Below, one piece after another: positions 9,401-16,695 of a stretch of DNA of 64,000 nt (within the stretch, counting starts at the first letter, position 1; each line of letters opens with the position of its first letter). The stretch spans positions 62,001-126,000 of the forward strand of contig JAGYWI010000004.1 in assembly GCA_018606805.1 (NCBI GenBank), written 5' to 3'. The DNA is from Candidatus Magnetomicrobium cryptolimnococcus (GTDB lineage Bacteria; Nitrospirota; Thermodesulfovibrionia; Thermodesulfovibrionales; Magnetobacteriaceae). Both the position numbers and the translations under genes were made by a program. The notes below the pieces were generated by a model that did no database searches, had not been told where the DNA came from, and worked only from the letters and a program-made list of their open reading frames with translations.

Positions 9401-11020
9401 TATGTGTCTAAACCTGTGGATATTGAACAACTTTATAATGTGTTGCTTAGATTGATTAAAGGTAGCTCCTATGCAGGTGCAATTCAACGCACTAAAGCAA
9501 GAGAGTCTTCTATTATTGAGGGGCTTCATGGTATAGACTTTGCCACAATGCTTAAAACCTTAGCAACCAATACCGAGCTTTTAAAAACCTTTCTTGTGCG
9601 CTTCCAAGAACACTGCTTGCTCGTAGCTGAAGATATACGTAAATCGCTTGAAGTCGGTGATGTTAAGGTAGCTAAAGACGTGTTTTATGTCTTTAAAACC
9701 GTGTGTGGTAATATTTCAATTAAAGAATTATATAATTTGTTTAAAAAATTAGAAAATACAATTATTGAAAATAAAGATGACATTGTAGACGGTATCGAAT
9801 ATCTATTAAAACAACTTACTAATGTCAGTGATAAGTTGGAATACTATAACCATGAAATAGCCCTGACCAAACAAGTGCCTATGGTAAAAAATGACAAAAC
9901 TCTGTATGCAGTAGATGAGTTGATAGAGCTTTTGAAATGTAATGATTTATATGCAATAAAAATCTTTAAAGACATAAAACCAATGCTGATTAACACTGGC
10001 TTTAGTGGTAACGTTGAAATGCTTGAAGGACGCTTAAGTAATTTTGACTTTAGCGGCGCTATTGATATTATAAATAGTTTTAAAAATAACATTTCCTTAA
10101 ATCCTATTATAGATGGAAAACATAGAGAACTTCAAAAAGTGTTTATAGCGGATGATTCAACTATTAATATACAAATACTAAATGCCGCTCTCGAATTTGA
10201 ATACAGGGTATCCTTTGCTACAAAAGGTAAAGAGGCTCTTGAACTAGTTAAACTAATAGTGCCAGACATTATCCTCCTTGACGTAATGATGCCAGAAATT
10301 GACGGCTATGAGCTGTGTCGAAAAATTAAGGCAGATAACTTATTGAAAAACATACCAGTAATTTTAATTACATCAAGTATAGAGTCAGAAAGCGAAACAA
10401 AAGGACTTGAAGCAGGTGCTGTAGACTACGTTACTAAACCATTTAACCCAACCGTCGTACATCTTAGAATAAAAAACCACCTCGAACTAAAACGCCAACG
10501 TGATATGCTTACCCGTTTGTCAACCCTCGACGGCTTAACCGGTATCGCAAACCGCCGTACCTTCGATGAATATTTTGAACGTGAATGGCGTAGAGCCGTT
10601 CGTCTACAAAAACCACTGTCAATTATTATGATTGATATTGATTTCTTTAAACAATATAATGATACCTATGGACACGTAGCTGGTGATGAATGCTTGAAAA
10701 AGGTGGCTAACGCCATAGCTTCAACACTAAAAAGACCCCTAGACCTTGCCGCCCGCTACGGCGGCGAAGAATTCGTTTGCCTCCTTCCTGAAACTGATAA
10801 AGACGGAGCTGTCTTTATATCAGAAAACTTACACTTAAACGTTAATAGTATGAATATACCACACGATAAATCCTCTGTATCTAAACACGTAACTATCAGT
10901 ATCGGTGCAGCAACAGCTAAGATATCTAATCAACAAACAATTATGGAAGCTGCTGATAAAATGCTGTATGAATCAAAACATACCGGCCGTAATAAATTCA
11001 CCCATACTTTGATAGAATAA
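6473..11020 (+). CDS. Hybrid sensor histidine kinase, three receivers, HPt-like and GGDEF domains
   Basis: This 1515-residue protein is anchored by two membrane segments (about 13-35 and 240-262) flanking a roughly 200-residue external sensor region. After them come PAS (about 345-460), HisKA with His490 in NMTHEIRTP, and HATPase with DTGIGM and GAGLGLSIV. Receiver 1 has Asp731-732 and Asp783. Receiver 2 has E884 where the acidic pair should be and Ala929 in place of the phospho-aspartate (VMAIDMPDLDG). An HPt-like domain has Tyr1072 where the phosphorylated His belongs (YVFKTVCGNIS). Receiver 3 is intact (Asp1227-1228, Asp1270), and a GGDEF cyclase with GGEEF at 1430-1434 ends the protein. 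The likely output is cyclic di-GMP synthesis driven by phosphorylation of receiver 3, which sits directly before the cyclase. It is not in an operon. Confidence 0.93.
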   Translation: MTHLKNQVGGALLRTFVFMFLFSTLIVVWFNFYIFSKFDNIKKYDTIQYYSKTINRLMQDGIQSALATAARVNLSQYLEDTNMLNKDLSAYFQDHIFTYVFVVDKVGNILFSYGFDVDKINYRLDFKENISWYYVSSLKRLFVVYRSSLEAGAYLLLFKPIDSSFLSQILLPDTTLYLKWQDMPVASSLGDRGIEELSAVYGKSKVAGVYRQFEIVLGKHYSGIAPVMVVRTQLNRPFSIYELIIANLMIILIFIGFIWLFLGRRFAYDMRSIVALEKNIRMFTTSKIVTPELKYNLLSGMPNASEEISLLSNSILSMMMSTEYADKAHHEYEAKLAESERSLREITASLGEGLIVLDNNGVVCFSNIRASKLLGLKEEEMLGMSANNLFHYAGVDGAMCVFDECQILMKVFSGEIAINNDEVFYCKDDRFMPVSIVASPIIRQQKITGAVIAFNDISAIKEAQEGLLKAKAEAERANRAKSDFLANMTHEIRTPINAIIGLSYITLKNALNTEQKDYVRKIHSSAQSLLVIINDILDFSKIEAGRFDLESINFNLDDVLEHIGSYVSVTIEEKDIEVIYNLSQSVPKGLIGDPIRLNQILINIVNNAIKFTIRGEIVISVQLHKKLKKTAVLEFSVRDTGIGMTEEQMANLFVPFTQVESPANRKQSGAGLGLSIVKRLVEMMSGNIWVDSKKDSGSTFTFTVTLGLHEVPLTTFVLPNELQGMKVLVVDDNATTRTIFLDTLRSFSLNPKVVDSGAAAISELERTLSNSAEKQPYGLVLIDWKMPGIDGFETAKRIKDNAHFADIPLVIMFTAYRRNDIKNKAIELGVNSFLMKPILPNMLYKTIVESAGRHKFIVDTKHTFVVAKDRVYERLAGLRALVVEPHIINQRIICEFLENAKILVEVANKGADAVYIVQNNPKYDIIVMAIDMPDLDGYEVAKIIRRKTNYKDVPIVGLTDHAFNEIDKHFGSGINYYVSKPVDIEQLYNVLLRLIKGSSYAGAIQRTKARESSIIEGLHGIDFATMLKTLATNTELLKTFLVRFQEHCLLVAEDIRKSLEVGDVKVAKDVFYVFKTVCGNISIKELYNLFKKLENTIIENKDDIVDGIEYLLKQLTNVSDKLEYYNHEIALTKQVPMVKNDKTLYAVDELIELLKCNDLYAIKIFKDIKPMLINTGFSGNVEMLEGRLSNFDFSGAIDIINSFKNNISLNPIIDGKHRELQKVFIADDSTINIQILNAALEFEYRVSFATKGKEALELVKLIVPDIILLDVMMPEIDGYELCRKIKADNLLKNIPVILITSSIESESETKGLEAGAVDYVTKPFNPTVVHLRIKNHLELKRQRDMLTRLSTLDGLTGIANRRTFDEYFEREWRRAVRLQKPLSIIMIDIDFFKQYNDTYGHVAGDECLKKVANAIASTLKRPLDLAARYGGEEFVCLLPETDKDGAVFISENLHLNVNSMNIPHDKSSVSKHVTISIGAATAKISNQQTIMEAADKMLYESKHTGRNKFTHTLIE

Positions 11021-11021
11021 A

Positions 11022-11118
11022 AGAAAAAAAAAAGATAGAGGATGCGGGGGAAAACTTTTTAGGCAAAAAGGTGCGAAGGCGCACCCGCCGTAAAGGTTTT
11101 CCCCCGCACCCCTTTTCA
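11022..11118. repeat. Hairpin repeat, left arm of a large inverted repeat
   Basis: Starting just after the hybrid kinase stop, this stretch has an outer stem (TGCGGGGGAAAAC pairing with GTTTTCCCCCGCA) around an inner perfect hairpin GGTGCG-AAGG-CGCACC. The same sequence, including its A-rich GATAGAGG lead, recurs in opposite orientation at about 11340-11440. It could end the kinase transcript. Confidence 0.75.
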
Positions 11119-11183
11119 AAAACTTTTAAACTGCACATAGTGGTTGTGTATGGTATATGGTTTGCAATAGCTTAGATAACAAC

Positions 11184-11265
11184 AATTAAGGGCAGACACA
11201 TAGGTCTGCCCCTACAATACACATATTTTTGTAGGGGCGAACCTTTCGAGTGTTCGCCCTTAATT
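11184..11265. repeat. Nested cruciform repeat
   Basis: Outer arms AATTAAGGGC (11184) and GCCCTTAATT (to 11265) enclose two hairpins, GGGCAGAC/GTCTGCCC and GGGCGAAC/GTTCGCCC, joined by CCCCTACAA/TTGTAGGGG. The whole unit is therefore palindromic at three levels. Related half-copies lie at 20635-20656 and 26158-26220. No coding potential is visible in this 464-base gap. Confidence 0.75.
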
Positions 11266-11334
11266 CTTGTTATTTATATTAGCAAAAATCTGTTAAAAAT
11301 ATAGCAAAAGATAAGAGGAATTACTAAAAAGATT

Positions 11335-11486
11335 ACAGTCCAAAAGTTTTCGGAAAGAGGGTGCGGGGGTTTGGGAGTGCGCCTACGCACCTTTTACCTA
11401 AAAGGGTTTTCCCCCGCTCCTCTATCTTTTTTTTCTTTTTCTTTTTTCTTTTTTTCTTTTTTTTTCCTTTTTCTTTTTTTTCCTTT
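11335..11486. repeat. Hairpin repeat, right arm (inverted) with a 62-base pyrimidine tract
   Basis: Positions 11335-11440 are an inverted, imperfect copy of 11022-11118 (hairpin GTGCGCCTACGCAC, then TTTTCCCCCGC and CCTCTATC). From 11425 to 11486 the plus strand is pure C and T, mostly T, running up to the cooS stop codon. On the cooS transcript this would be a homopurine tail. Confidence 0.75.
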
Positions 11487-13359
11487 ATATACCTAAAGCT
11501 TTTCTCTTCTTCATTATATGCTGCTCAATTCCATCAGCTATTTGTACAGGGTCATCACCAACGGCTACTTTTCCACCGGTTATATTTTCCACATCCTCAG
11601 TAAGTAGTTTAACCACATCTGGGGCTCCGGTAACAGCTGGCACTGGCGATACATGTGTATATAAACCAAATGCCACTGCAAATATGGCATCTATAGTTGC
11701 CTTTTGTTCCATGTATTCAGGGGCTGTAACAGCCACCGGCAAATCTTTAGTATCTACCCCAAGGGCATTGGCAACTGCCGTTACCAAATTAGCAAGTCTT
11801 CCTGTATCTGTACAGGTACCAAAACTAAGCACTGGTGGAATTCCTAGGGCATTACACACGGCCTTTAACCCAGCACCAGCCATTGATGCTGCCTCAGTCG
11901 TTTGCAGACCTGCTACTTGTAAGGCACCGTTACCACAGCCGGCGCTAAGCACCAAGATATCCCTTTTTATAAGCTCTTTAGCTACAGCTACAGTTACTGC
12001 ATCTTGTGGACCATTTGTAAGTGTTGTACAGCTTACAAGTGCTGTTACTCCCTTTATAGAGCCATTTTTAATTACATCTAAAAGGGGGTTTAAAGTACCG
12101 CCAAGTGCCTTCAGCACTGAACCAATAGAAAAACCAACGATGGCCTTTTGTGTTTTATTTGGAATAAGTGTATCCTTACCTTTTCTCTTTTTAAAGTTTT
12201 CTATAGCTAGTTTTATAAGTTCCATGGCAAGGGATTCTACTTTTTCCGGAATATATTCATAATTACGGTTAATGCCGGGTAATCTCACAAGCTTTGACAC
12301 ATTAGCAACGGTGGAATTATACTTTTGTTCATAAAGCGACAGTGTGGGCACAGAGCAGTTCATATCACAAGCAAACAAATCAACCGCACCAGTTGCCATC
12401 ACATATTCCTGATTTAACCAATTCCCTGTCATTCCAACAAACACATCATCAGTGGGAAATCTTTGTATCATCTCTTGTCCAGTTTCTATAGAACCAGCAA
12501 TCCTTATACCCTTAGCACCGGCATCTTTTGCCATTTGCTGTACCTCAGGACGCTTAGCAAGCTCTAACATGGCAACGCCAACAAAAGGTTCATGCCCATT
12601 TGGCACTATATTTACATAATCTTTGTCAAGGATTCCTAAATCCATCATAGTTTCATGTGGCTCAGGCATGCCAAAAAGTATGTCATGTATTATTTCAAGA
12701 ACTACTTGTGAGCAGTATGCCATTGATATGCTCATACGCATAGCCATCTTTGCTAAGGATACGTAGTCGGAATCTATATTGGTCATACATCTGCTTTCCG
12801 TATCAATCGTTTCATGCAGTGGACCGCCGGGAAAAATACCTAACTGTCTCCAGAGTTTTTTCCTTGATTCAGGGGCAAATATTTCAACCACTTTAGATTC
12901 TTCATCCGAGTCCCGGTGAAATTCACTCCAAAAGAAATCCGCAAGCTTAATCGCCGTATCAGCCACATTGCCATTCGTTGCAATTCCACACGCCTTAGCG
13001 GTGCTATTTAGGTCATCAACGTTTTTAATCTTAAAAGGCGTTTTACCTTCGGCTGTAGCCTTTAAGGTCTTAATAGCCTCCTTGGCATGATATGAATATG
13101 CCGCTGCGCCAAATATGTTTAAATGCACCATCTTCCTCATAACCATACCATTTGCATCTATGCCACACACACCGCGGTCTGCGTGTTTTGTAATACGGCA
13201 TGGGCCTTGGCTACAGAGCTGGCAGCTAATACCCTGTTTACAGTAAGAGCACCTTGTCTTTTCCTGAGCCTCAAACCGCTCAAATACCGATGTTATTCCA
13301 TCCTTCTTCACTTTCTCATGTAGAATGTTTACACTTTCATGTAGACTAACTTTTTCCAT
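11485..13359 (-). CDS. cooS: Anaerobic Ni-Fe carbon monoxide dehydrogenase, catalytic subunit
   Basis: The 624-residue protein oxidises CO to CO2, or the reverse, at a Ni-Fe-S C-cluster in a cytoplasmic homodimer. N-terminal cysteines are C37, C40, C46, C49, C54 and C65. The first two form the CX2C pair expected to hold the shared D-cluster, and the rest hold the B-cluster. C-cluster regions include NGHEPFVG, FACDMNCSVPT, SAGCGNGAL and SFGTCTDTGR, and the family ending EYMEQKA is present. Length is normal. The ferredoxin-like gene lies 39 bases upstream on the same strand and probably supplies or accepts electrons. No cooC, acsB or corrinoid Fe-S protein gene is next to it, so a respiratory or redox-balancing role is as likely as carbon fixation. 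Confidence 0.97.
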   Translation of the reverse strand: MEKVSLHESVNILHEKVKKDGITSVFERFEAQEKTRCSYCKQGISCQLCSQGPCRITKHADRGVCGIDANGMVMRKMVHLNIFGAAAYSYHAKEAIKTLKATAEGKTPFKIKNVDDLNSTAKACGIATNGNVADTAIKLADFFWSEFHRDSDEESKVVEIFAPESRKKLWRQLGIFPGGPLHETIDTESRCMTNIDSDYVSLAKMAMRMSISMAYCSQVVLEIIHDILFGMPEPHETMMDLGILDKDYVNIVPNGHEPFVGVAMLELAKRPEVQQMAKDAGAKGIRIAGSIETGQEMIQRFPTDDVFVGMTGNWLNQEYVMATGAVDLFACDMNCSVPTLSLYEQKYNSTVANVSKLVRLPGINRNYEYIPEKVESLAMELIKLAIENFKKRKGKDTLIPNKTQKAIVGFSIGSVLKALGGTLNPLLDVIKNGSIKGVTALVSCTTLTNGPQDAVTVAVAKELIKRDILVLSAGCGNGALQVAGLQTTEAASMAGAGLKAVCNALGIPPVLSFGTCTDTGRLANLVTAVANALGVDTKDLPVAVTAPEYMEQKATIDAIFAVAFGLYTHVSPVPAVTGAPDVVKLLTEDVENITGGKVAVGDDPVQIADGIEQHIMKKRKALGI

Positions 13360-13398
13360 TAATCCTCCTTATTTTTGATTAAATTAAAAAAAAACTAT

Positions 13399-14250
13399 TT
13401 ACACCCAATCATTAGCCAAAATATCCCCCTGCACTCCAACAACTATGGCCTTTATAGGCACCTTCCTTGAAGCTGCCTTAAGCGCCTCCTTGGCTATATG
13501 CAAAAGCCCGTTACAACAAGGTACTTGCATTATCATAACGGTCAGGGTGTTTATCTTTGCCTCATCTATTAAAAGCCGAATTTTTTCCACATAAACATCC
13601 AAATTACTATCAAGCTTAGGGCATGCAATAACAAGTTTTTTACCTTTTAGGTAATTTGCATGAAAATCCCCAAGTGCATAAGCAACGCAGTCAGCACTAA
13701 GCAGGACATCGCTTCCGTGAAAATACGGAGCAGCAGGGGAAATCAAATGTCCCTGCACAGGCCACTGGGTAAGCTGAGAGGCTCCGTTAATTTGTCCAGC
13801 GCTATTTGTAGTAGCCGGGGCAAAATCCCTCATCTGACTACCCGGACAACCACATGCCATGGGCTTGGGCGTACTACCTTCATCGCCGGTTTTTTCGCCA
13901 GTTAAAATATCAATATTGTGTTTTTTTAGAAATTCGAGAGCTTGAGTAAAATATTGAGTCTGACCGTGGGATTGTAAGTGGTGCAGGTGTTCCTTAATTA
14001 CGTTTACTCCCTGCTTTACAATGTTTTCCATAACCTTTGCCTCATCATAGGGTTCAGCCTCACGTTCTTCAATAGTGATAGCCCCCTCCGGACATTGCCC
14101 AAGACATGCACCAAGCCCATCACAAAACAGATCGCTAATTAGCCGTGCCTTACCATCTACTATACTGATAGCCCCCTCCGGACACCCCGGAATACATTGA
14201 CCACAGCCTGTACATTTTTCAGCATCAATGTTTATTATTTGCCTTTTCAT
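13399..14250 (-). CDS. 4Fe-4S ferredoxin-type protein linked to CO dehydrogenase
   Basis: The 283-residue protein starts with a ferredoxin domain. Cluster one is C13, C16, C19, C23 (CTGCGQCIPGCPEGAI). Cluster two has the less usual spacing C43, C49, C53 (CDGLGACLGQCPEGAI). The remaining 200 residues have more cysteines (ACGCPGSQM, ACPKLD, PCCNGL) and form a domain often found in stand-alone electron-transfer proteins near CODH or hybrid-cluster proteins; its exact role is unknown. It is transcribed with cooS (39-base gap), so it is the best candidate electron partner of CooS, although it is not a plain CooF. Confidence 0.85.
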   Translation of the reverse strand: MKRQIINIDAEKCTGCGQCIPGCPEGAISIVDGKARLISDLFCDGLGACLGQCPEGAITIEEREAEPYDEAKVMENIVKQGVNVIKEHLHHLQSHGQTQYFTQALEFLKKHNIDILTGEKTGDEGSTPKPMACGCPGSQMRDFAPATTNSAGQINGASQLTQWPVQGHLISPAAPYFHGSDVLLSADCVAYALGDFHANYLKGKKLVIACPKLDSNLDVYVEKIRLLIDEAKINTLTVMIMQVPCCNGLLHIAKEALKAASRKVPIKAIVVGVQGDILANDWV

Positions 14251-14375
14251 AAACTATTTACCTCTATATTTTTAAGTTTTTTGCAAAAAGCATTGTTATT
14301 TTTATCTTTTAGGTTGCACCTTTATAACAAATCTTACCATGTTTTTATCTTATCAGATTGCTATTTACAAAAAAC

Positions 14376-14389
14376 ATGATTACCATCAT
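14376..14389. promoter_or_regulatory. Candidate Crp/Fnr operator between the CODH operon and its divergent regulator
   Basis: The perfect dyad ATGAT-TACC-ATCAT has the N4 spacing and TGAT/ATCA core of an FNR-type site. It sits 66 bases before the regulator start and about 125 bases before the ferredoxin start, in the 205-base divergent gap. Control of cooS by the adjacent Crp/Fnr protein is inference from position. Confidence 0.5.
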
Positions 14390-14455
14390 AAAAGCACAAG
14401 CTTTTTACATTAATGTTATGATAAAATAATTTAATATATTTTTAAAAGTAGGCAA

Positions 14456-15145
14456 ATGAACTTAGAAAATGTAAGTATATTCAATAATCTCGAAAGCGCT
14501 ACTATCGAAAAGATAGCTAAGTGCTTCAAAGAGATTGATTTTAAGAAGAAACAGACTATATTTAACGAAGGAGACCCGTCCGAGTGGCTCTATATAGTTA
14601 AAAGTGGAATAGTAAAGATAACCAAAAATTCTAACGAAGGCAAAGAGTTTATTATTGAAATCATAAAAGAAGGAGAACTCTTTGGAGCAGTAGCAGTGTT
14701 AAACTCAATTCCATATCCAGCAAACGCTATTTCTATGGAAAATACTACATTACTAAGAATATCCCGTACCAATTTATTAGAATTAGTAGCTAAAATCCCA
14801 ACAATAATGTTTAACTTTGCATCTATTCTTGGAGATCGGGTGCTAAATTTTCATGATACATTAAAGCATATAGCCTTAGAAAAAGTGGAAGCAAGAATAG
14901 CCTCTGTGCTTATTAAATTTGCTAATCAAAACGTAATAAATGGTTTAAATTGCAACATGGTTGAGATTAGGCTTACAAAACAGGATATTGCAGATATGGT
15001 TGGCACTACGGTTGAAACCACCATACGTACAATTAGTAGATTTAAAAGACTTGGGTTTATAGAATATAAAGATGGGAAAATTGTTATTACCAATATAAAA
15101 GCCCTCACAAATTATGGCAAGCAAAATGATTGTAGACATATATGA
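14456..15145 (+). CDS. Crp/Fnr-family transcription regulator, divergent from the CODH operon
   Basis: The 229-residue protein has a cyclic-nucleotide-type sensor domain (about 10-115), a dimer helix and a winged helix-turn-helix (LTKQDIADMVGTTVETTIR, with Glu187 and Arg191 in the recognition helix). The recognition helix resembles FNR with Ile in place of the usual Ser. It is not CooA: it lacks the N-terminal proline and the cysteine/histidine haem ligands expected near residues 75-77. It has only one N-terminal cysteine (C23), so it cannot hold an FNR cluster. The sensed signal is unknown. The 4-base ATGA overlap with the next gene shows co-transcription. Confidence 0.92.
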   Translation: MNLENVSIFNNLESATIEKIAKCFKEIDFKKKQTIFNEGDPSEWLYIVKSGIVKITKNSNEGKEFIIEIIKEGELFGAVAVLNSIPYPANAISMENTTLLRISRTNLLELVAKIPTIMFNFASILGDRVLNFHDTLKHIALEKVEARIASVLIKFANQNVINGLNCNMVEIRLTKQDIADMVGTTVETTIRTISRFKRLGFIEYKDGKIVITNIKALTNYGKQNDCRHI

Positions 15146-15951
15146 AAAACCCACTATTAATAGTAGTTTTTGTTTTGATAGGGATAGCTAACGCTGATTT
15201 TTTAGCGATAACGAGGTGCTATGCAATGGAAGAAGTTCTTGTACTTGGCAAATGGACACAAAAAACTATAGATACATTACTAAGCGAGGCATCAACGATA
15301 ACTGATATTGGTGAGAAAATAGACTTCCTATCTAGTAAGCTTCTCAACACTAGCTATGTCAATCCAACGCTCATAGGTGATAAGGATACAAAGGAACGGC
15401 TGGTTATAAATCTCAATGAGATGGACTGTTTTACCTTTATTGATTACATTGAGGCAATGCGCATATCAAAATCATACGTAGAGTTTAAGAAAAACCTAAT
15501 AAGCTTACGTTACAAGGATGATACTGTGGAGTTTTTAAAAAGAAATCATTTTTTTACAGATTGGGCTTTATTTAATAAAGAACATGTTCATGATATTACC
15601 AAAGATATTGGACAAGATAATATCAAAACGGTTCAAAAAACGCTTAATGTAAAGGCTAATGGCAGCTTATACTTACAAGGCTTCCCTATCACCAATAGAC
15701 ATATTACATACATACCAGCCAAATCAGTAACAAAAGAAATGACGGATAAATTACAAACAGGTGATTACATGGGCGTATACTCACCGGAAAAGGGACTGGA
15801 CGTTTCACACGTAGGAATAATCATAAGAAAAAATGAGAAAATATATTTTCGAAACGCCTCGTCGCTTAAGAAAAATATGCAGGTTGTGGATTCTGAGTTT
15901 TTTAAGTATATATCCACGATACCAGGTATTGTAGTCCTTCGACCAATTTAA
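15142..15951 (+). CDS. Exported DUF1460 (NlpC/P60-like) putative peptidoglycan amidase
   Basis: The 269-residue protein has an N-terminal signal peptide (LLIVVFVLIGIANADFLA) and then the DUF1460 pattern. This includes LLNTSYVNPTLIGD, the cysteine motif NEMDCFTFIDYIEAM with Cys96 as probable nucleophile, and SHVGIII near the end carrying the partner histidine. The family is related to NlpC/P60 amidases, which cut peptide bonds in cell-wall peptides, and would act in the periplasm. It overlaps the Crp/Fnr gene by four bases, an unexpected operon partner for a CODH regulator. Confidence 0.85.
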   Translation: MKNPLLIVVFVLIGIANADFLAITRCYAMEEVLVLGKWTQKTIDTLLSEASTITDIGEKIDFLSSKLLNTSYVNPTLIGDKDTKERLVINLNEMDCFTFIDYIEAMRISKSYVEFKKNLISLRYKDDTVEFLKRNHFFTDWALFNKEHVHDITKDIGQDNIKTVQKTLNVKANGSLYLQGFPITNRHITYIPAKSVTKEMTDKLQTGDYMGVYSPEKGLDVSHVGIIIRKNEKIYFRNASSLKKNMQVVDSEFFKYISTIPGIVVLRPI

Positions 15952-15990
15952 CTTATACTGAACTCTACGCAGAAATAATAATAAAGATAG

Positions 15991-16266
15991 ATGTGGGAGG
16001 AAAACCAAAAACAAGAAAAGAGCCTTGACAAACTAATCGAATATCTGAAAAATATTAATGAAGTGAGTTTTAACGAATTAGTAAGATTACTTGAGAAGAA
16101 TGGCTTTAACATTGTAAAAGAAAAAGGCTCAATAAGATATTATGGAAAAGCCGGCTGCAATAACTTAGTTCGATTAGACTTTCATGGCTCAAAAGAAGTT
16201 CCTACAGGGACATGCTCTTCTATATTAAAATCAGCAGGGATTAGAATTGGAGGAAGACAATGGTAG
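15991..16266 (+). CDS. HicA-type toxin (mRNA interferase family)
   Basis: The 91-residue protein has the HicA core: LVRLLEKNGFNIVKEKGSIRYY followed by LVRLDFHGSKEVPTGTCSSI and ILKSAGI. The catalytic His of the usual GSH motif is Ile here (KGSI); the conserved His of DFHG remains. This may reflect a HicA subfamily, or a weakened toxin. It overlaps the downstream HicB gene by seven bases, the standard toxin-antitoxin arrangement, and lies beside a restriction-modification pair. Confidence 0.78.
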   Translation: MWEENQKQEKSLDKLIEYLKNINEVSFNELVRLLEKNGFNIVKEKGSIRYYGKAGCNNLVRLDFHGSKEVPTGTCSSILKSAGIRIGGRQW

Positions 16267-16505
16267 AATTAGAATATTCCTTAATAATTGAGGCCACAAT
16301 TGACCCTGATTATTTCGGATTTTATTCTCTTGAGTTAGAGGGCTTTACCGGCATTGGTCACTCTGTTGAAGATTGCCTATATAAAGCAAAGTGGGGAATG
16401 AAAGAACATATAGATTTGCTAAGAGGAAACGGATTACCAGTGCCAGCTAAAAATCCAAATCCAAAGATTATTATTCAGAATGAACAAGTTGTGTTTACTA
16501 CTTAA
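16260..16505 (+). CDS. HicB-type antitoxin
   Basis: The 81-residue protein has the HicB partial RNase H-like fold pattern: SLIIEATIDPDYFGFYSLEL, GFTGIGHSVEDCLYKAKWGM, and LPVPAKNPNPKI near the end. It would bind and neutralise the HicA encoded just upstream. No separate DNA-binding domain is evident in this short form. Confidence 0.8.
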   Translation: MVELEYSLIIEATIDPDYFGFYSLELEGFTGIGHSVEDCLYKAKWGMKEHIDLLRGNGLPVPAKNPNPKIIIQNEQVVFTT

Positions 16506-16548
16506 ATGGTTTGAGCACTAAGATTTATGTTTGCATAGTTTGTTAAGC

Positions 16549-16575
16549 TTATTTTTTTATCAGATAAAAAAATAA
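16549..16575. terminator. AT-only perfect palindrome between convergent genes
   Basis: Arms TTATTTTTTTATC and GATAAAAAAATAA pair perfectly over 13 bases with a one-base centre. It lies between hicB and the convergent methyltransferase gene and could end transcription from both sides, though a GC-free stem is weak. Confidence 0.45.
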
Positions 16576-16695
16576 CAGTTAATATTATGGTGGACTACTT
16601 TGTTATTGGGCACTGTTGGTGTGGATAATAACTGCACTTTTTTAAACATACAACACCCCTTTAATATTAGTTTGTTTATAGAATAATACTTTAAT

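Noticed and set aside
11361-11603. Plus-strand 80-codon frame rich in phenylalanine
   Set aside because: It comes from the T-rich pyrimidine tract and the antisense of cooS; no ribosome site or family match.
14456-15145. The Crp/Fnr regulator as CooA, the haem CO sensor
   Set aside because: The N-terminal proline and the Cys/His haem ligands near residues 75-77 are missing, so only a general Crp/Fnr call is supported.
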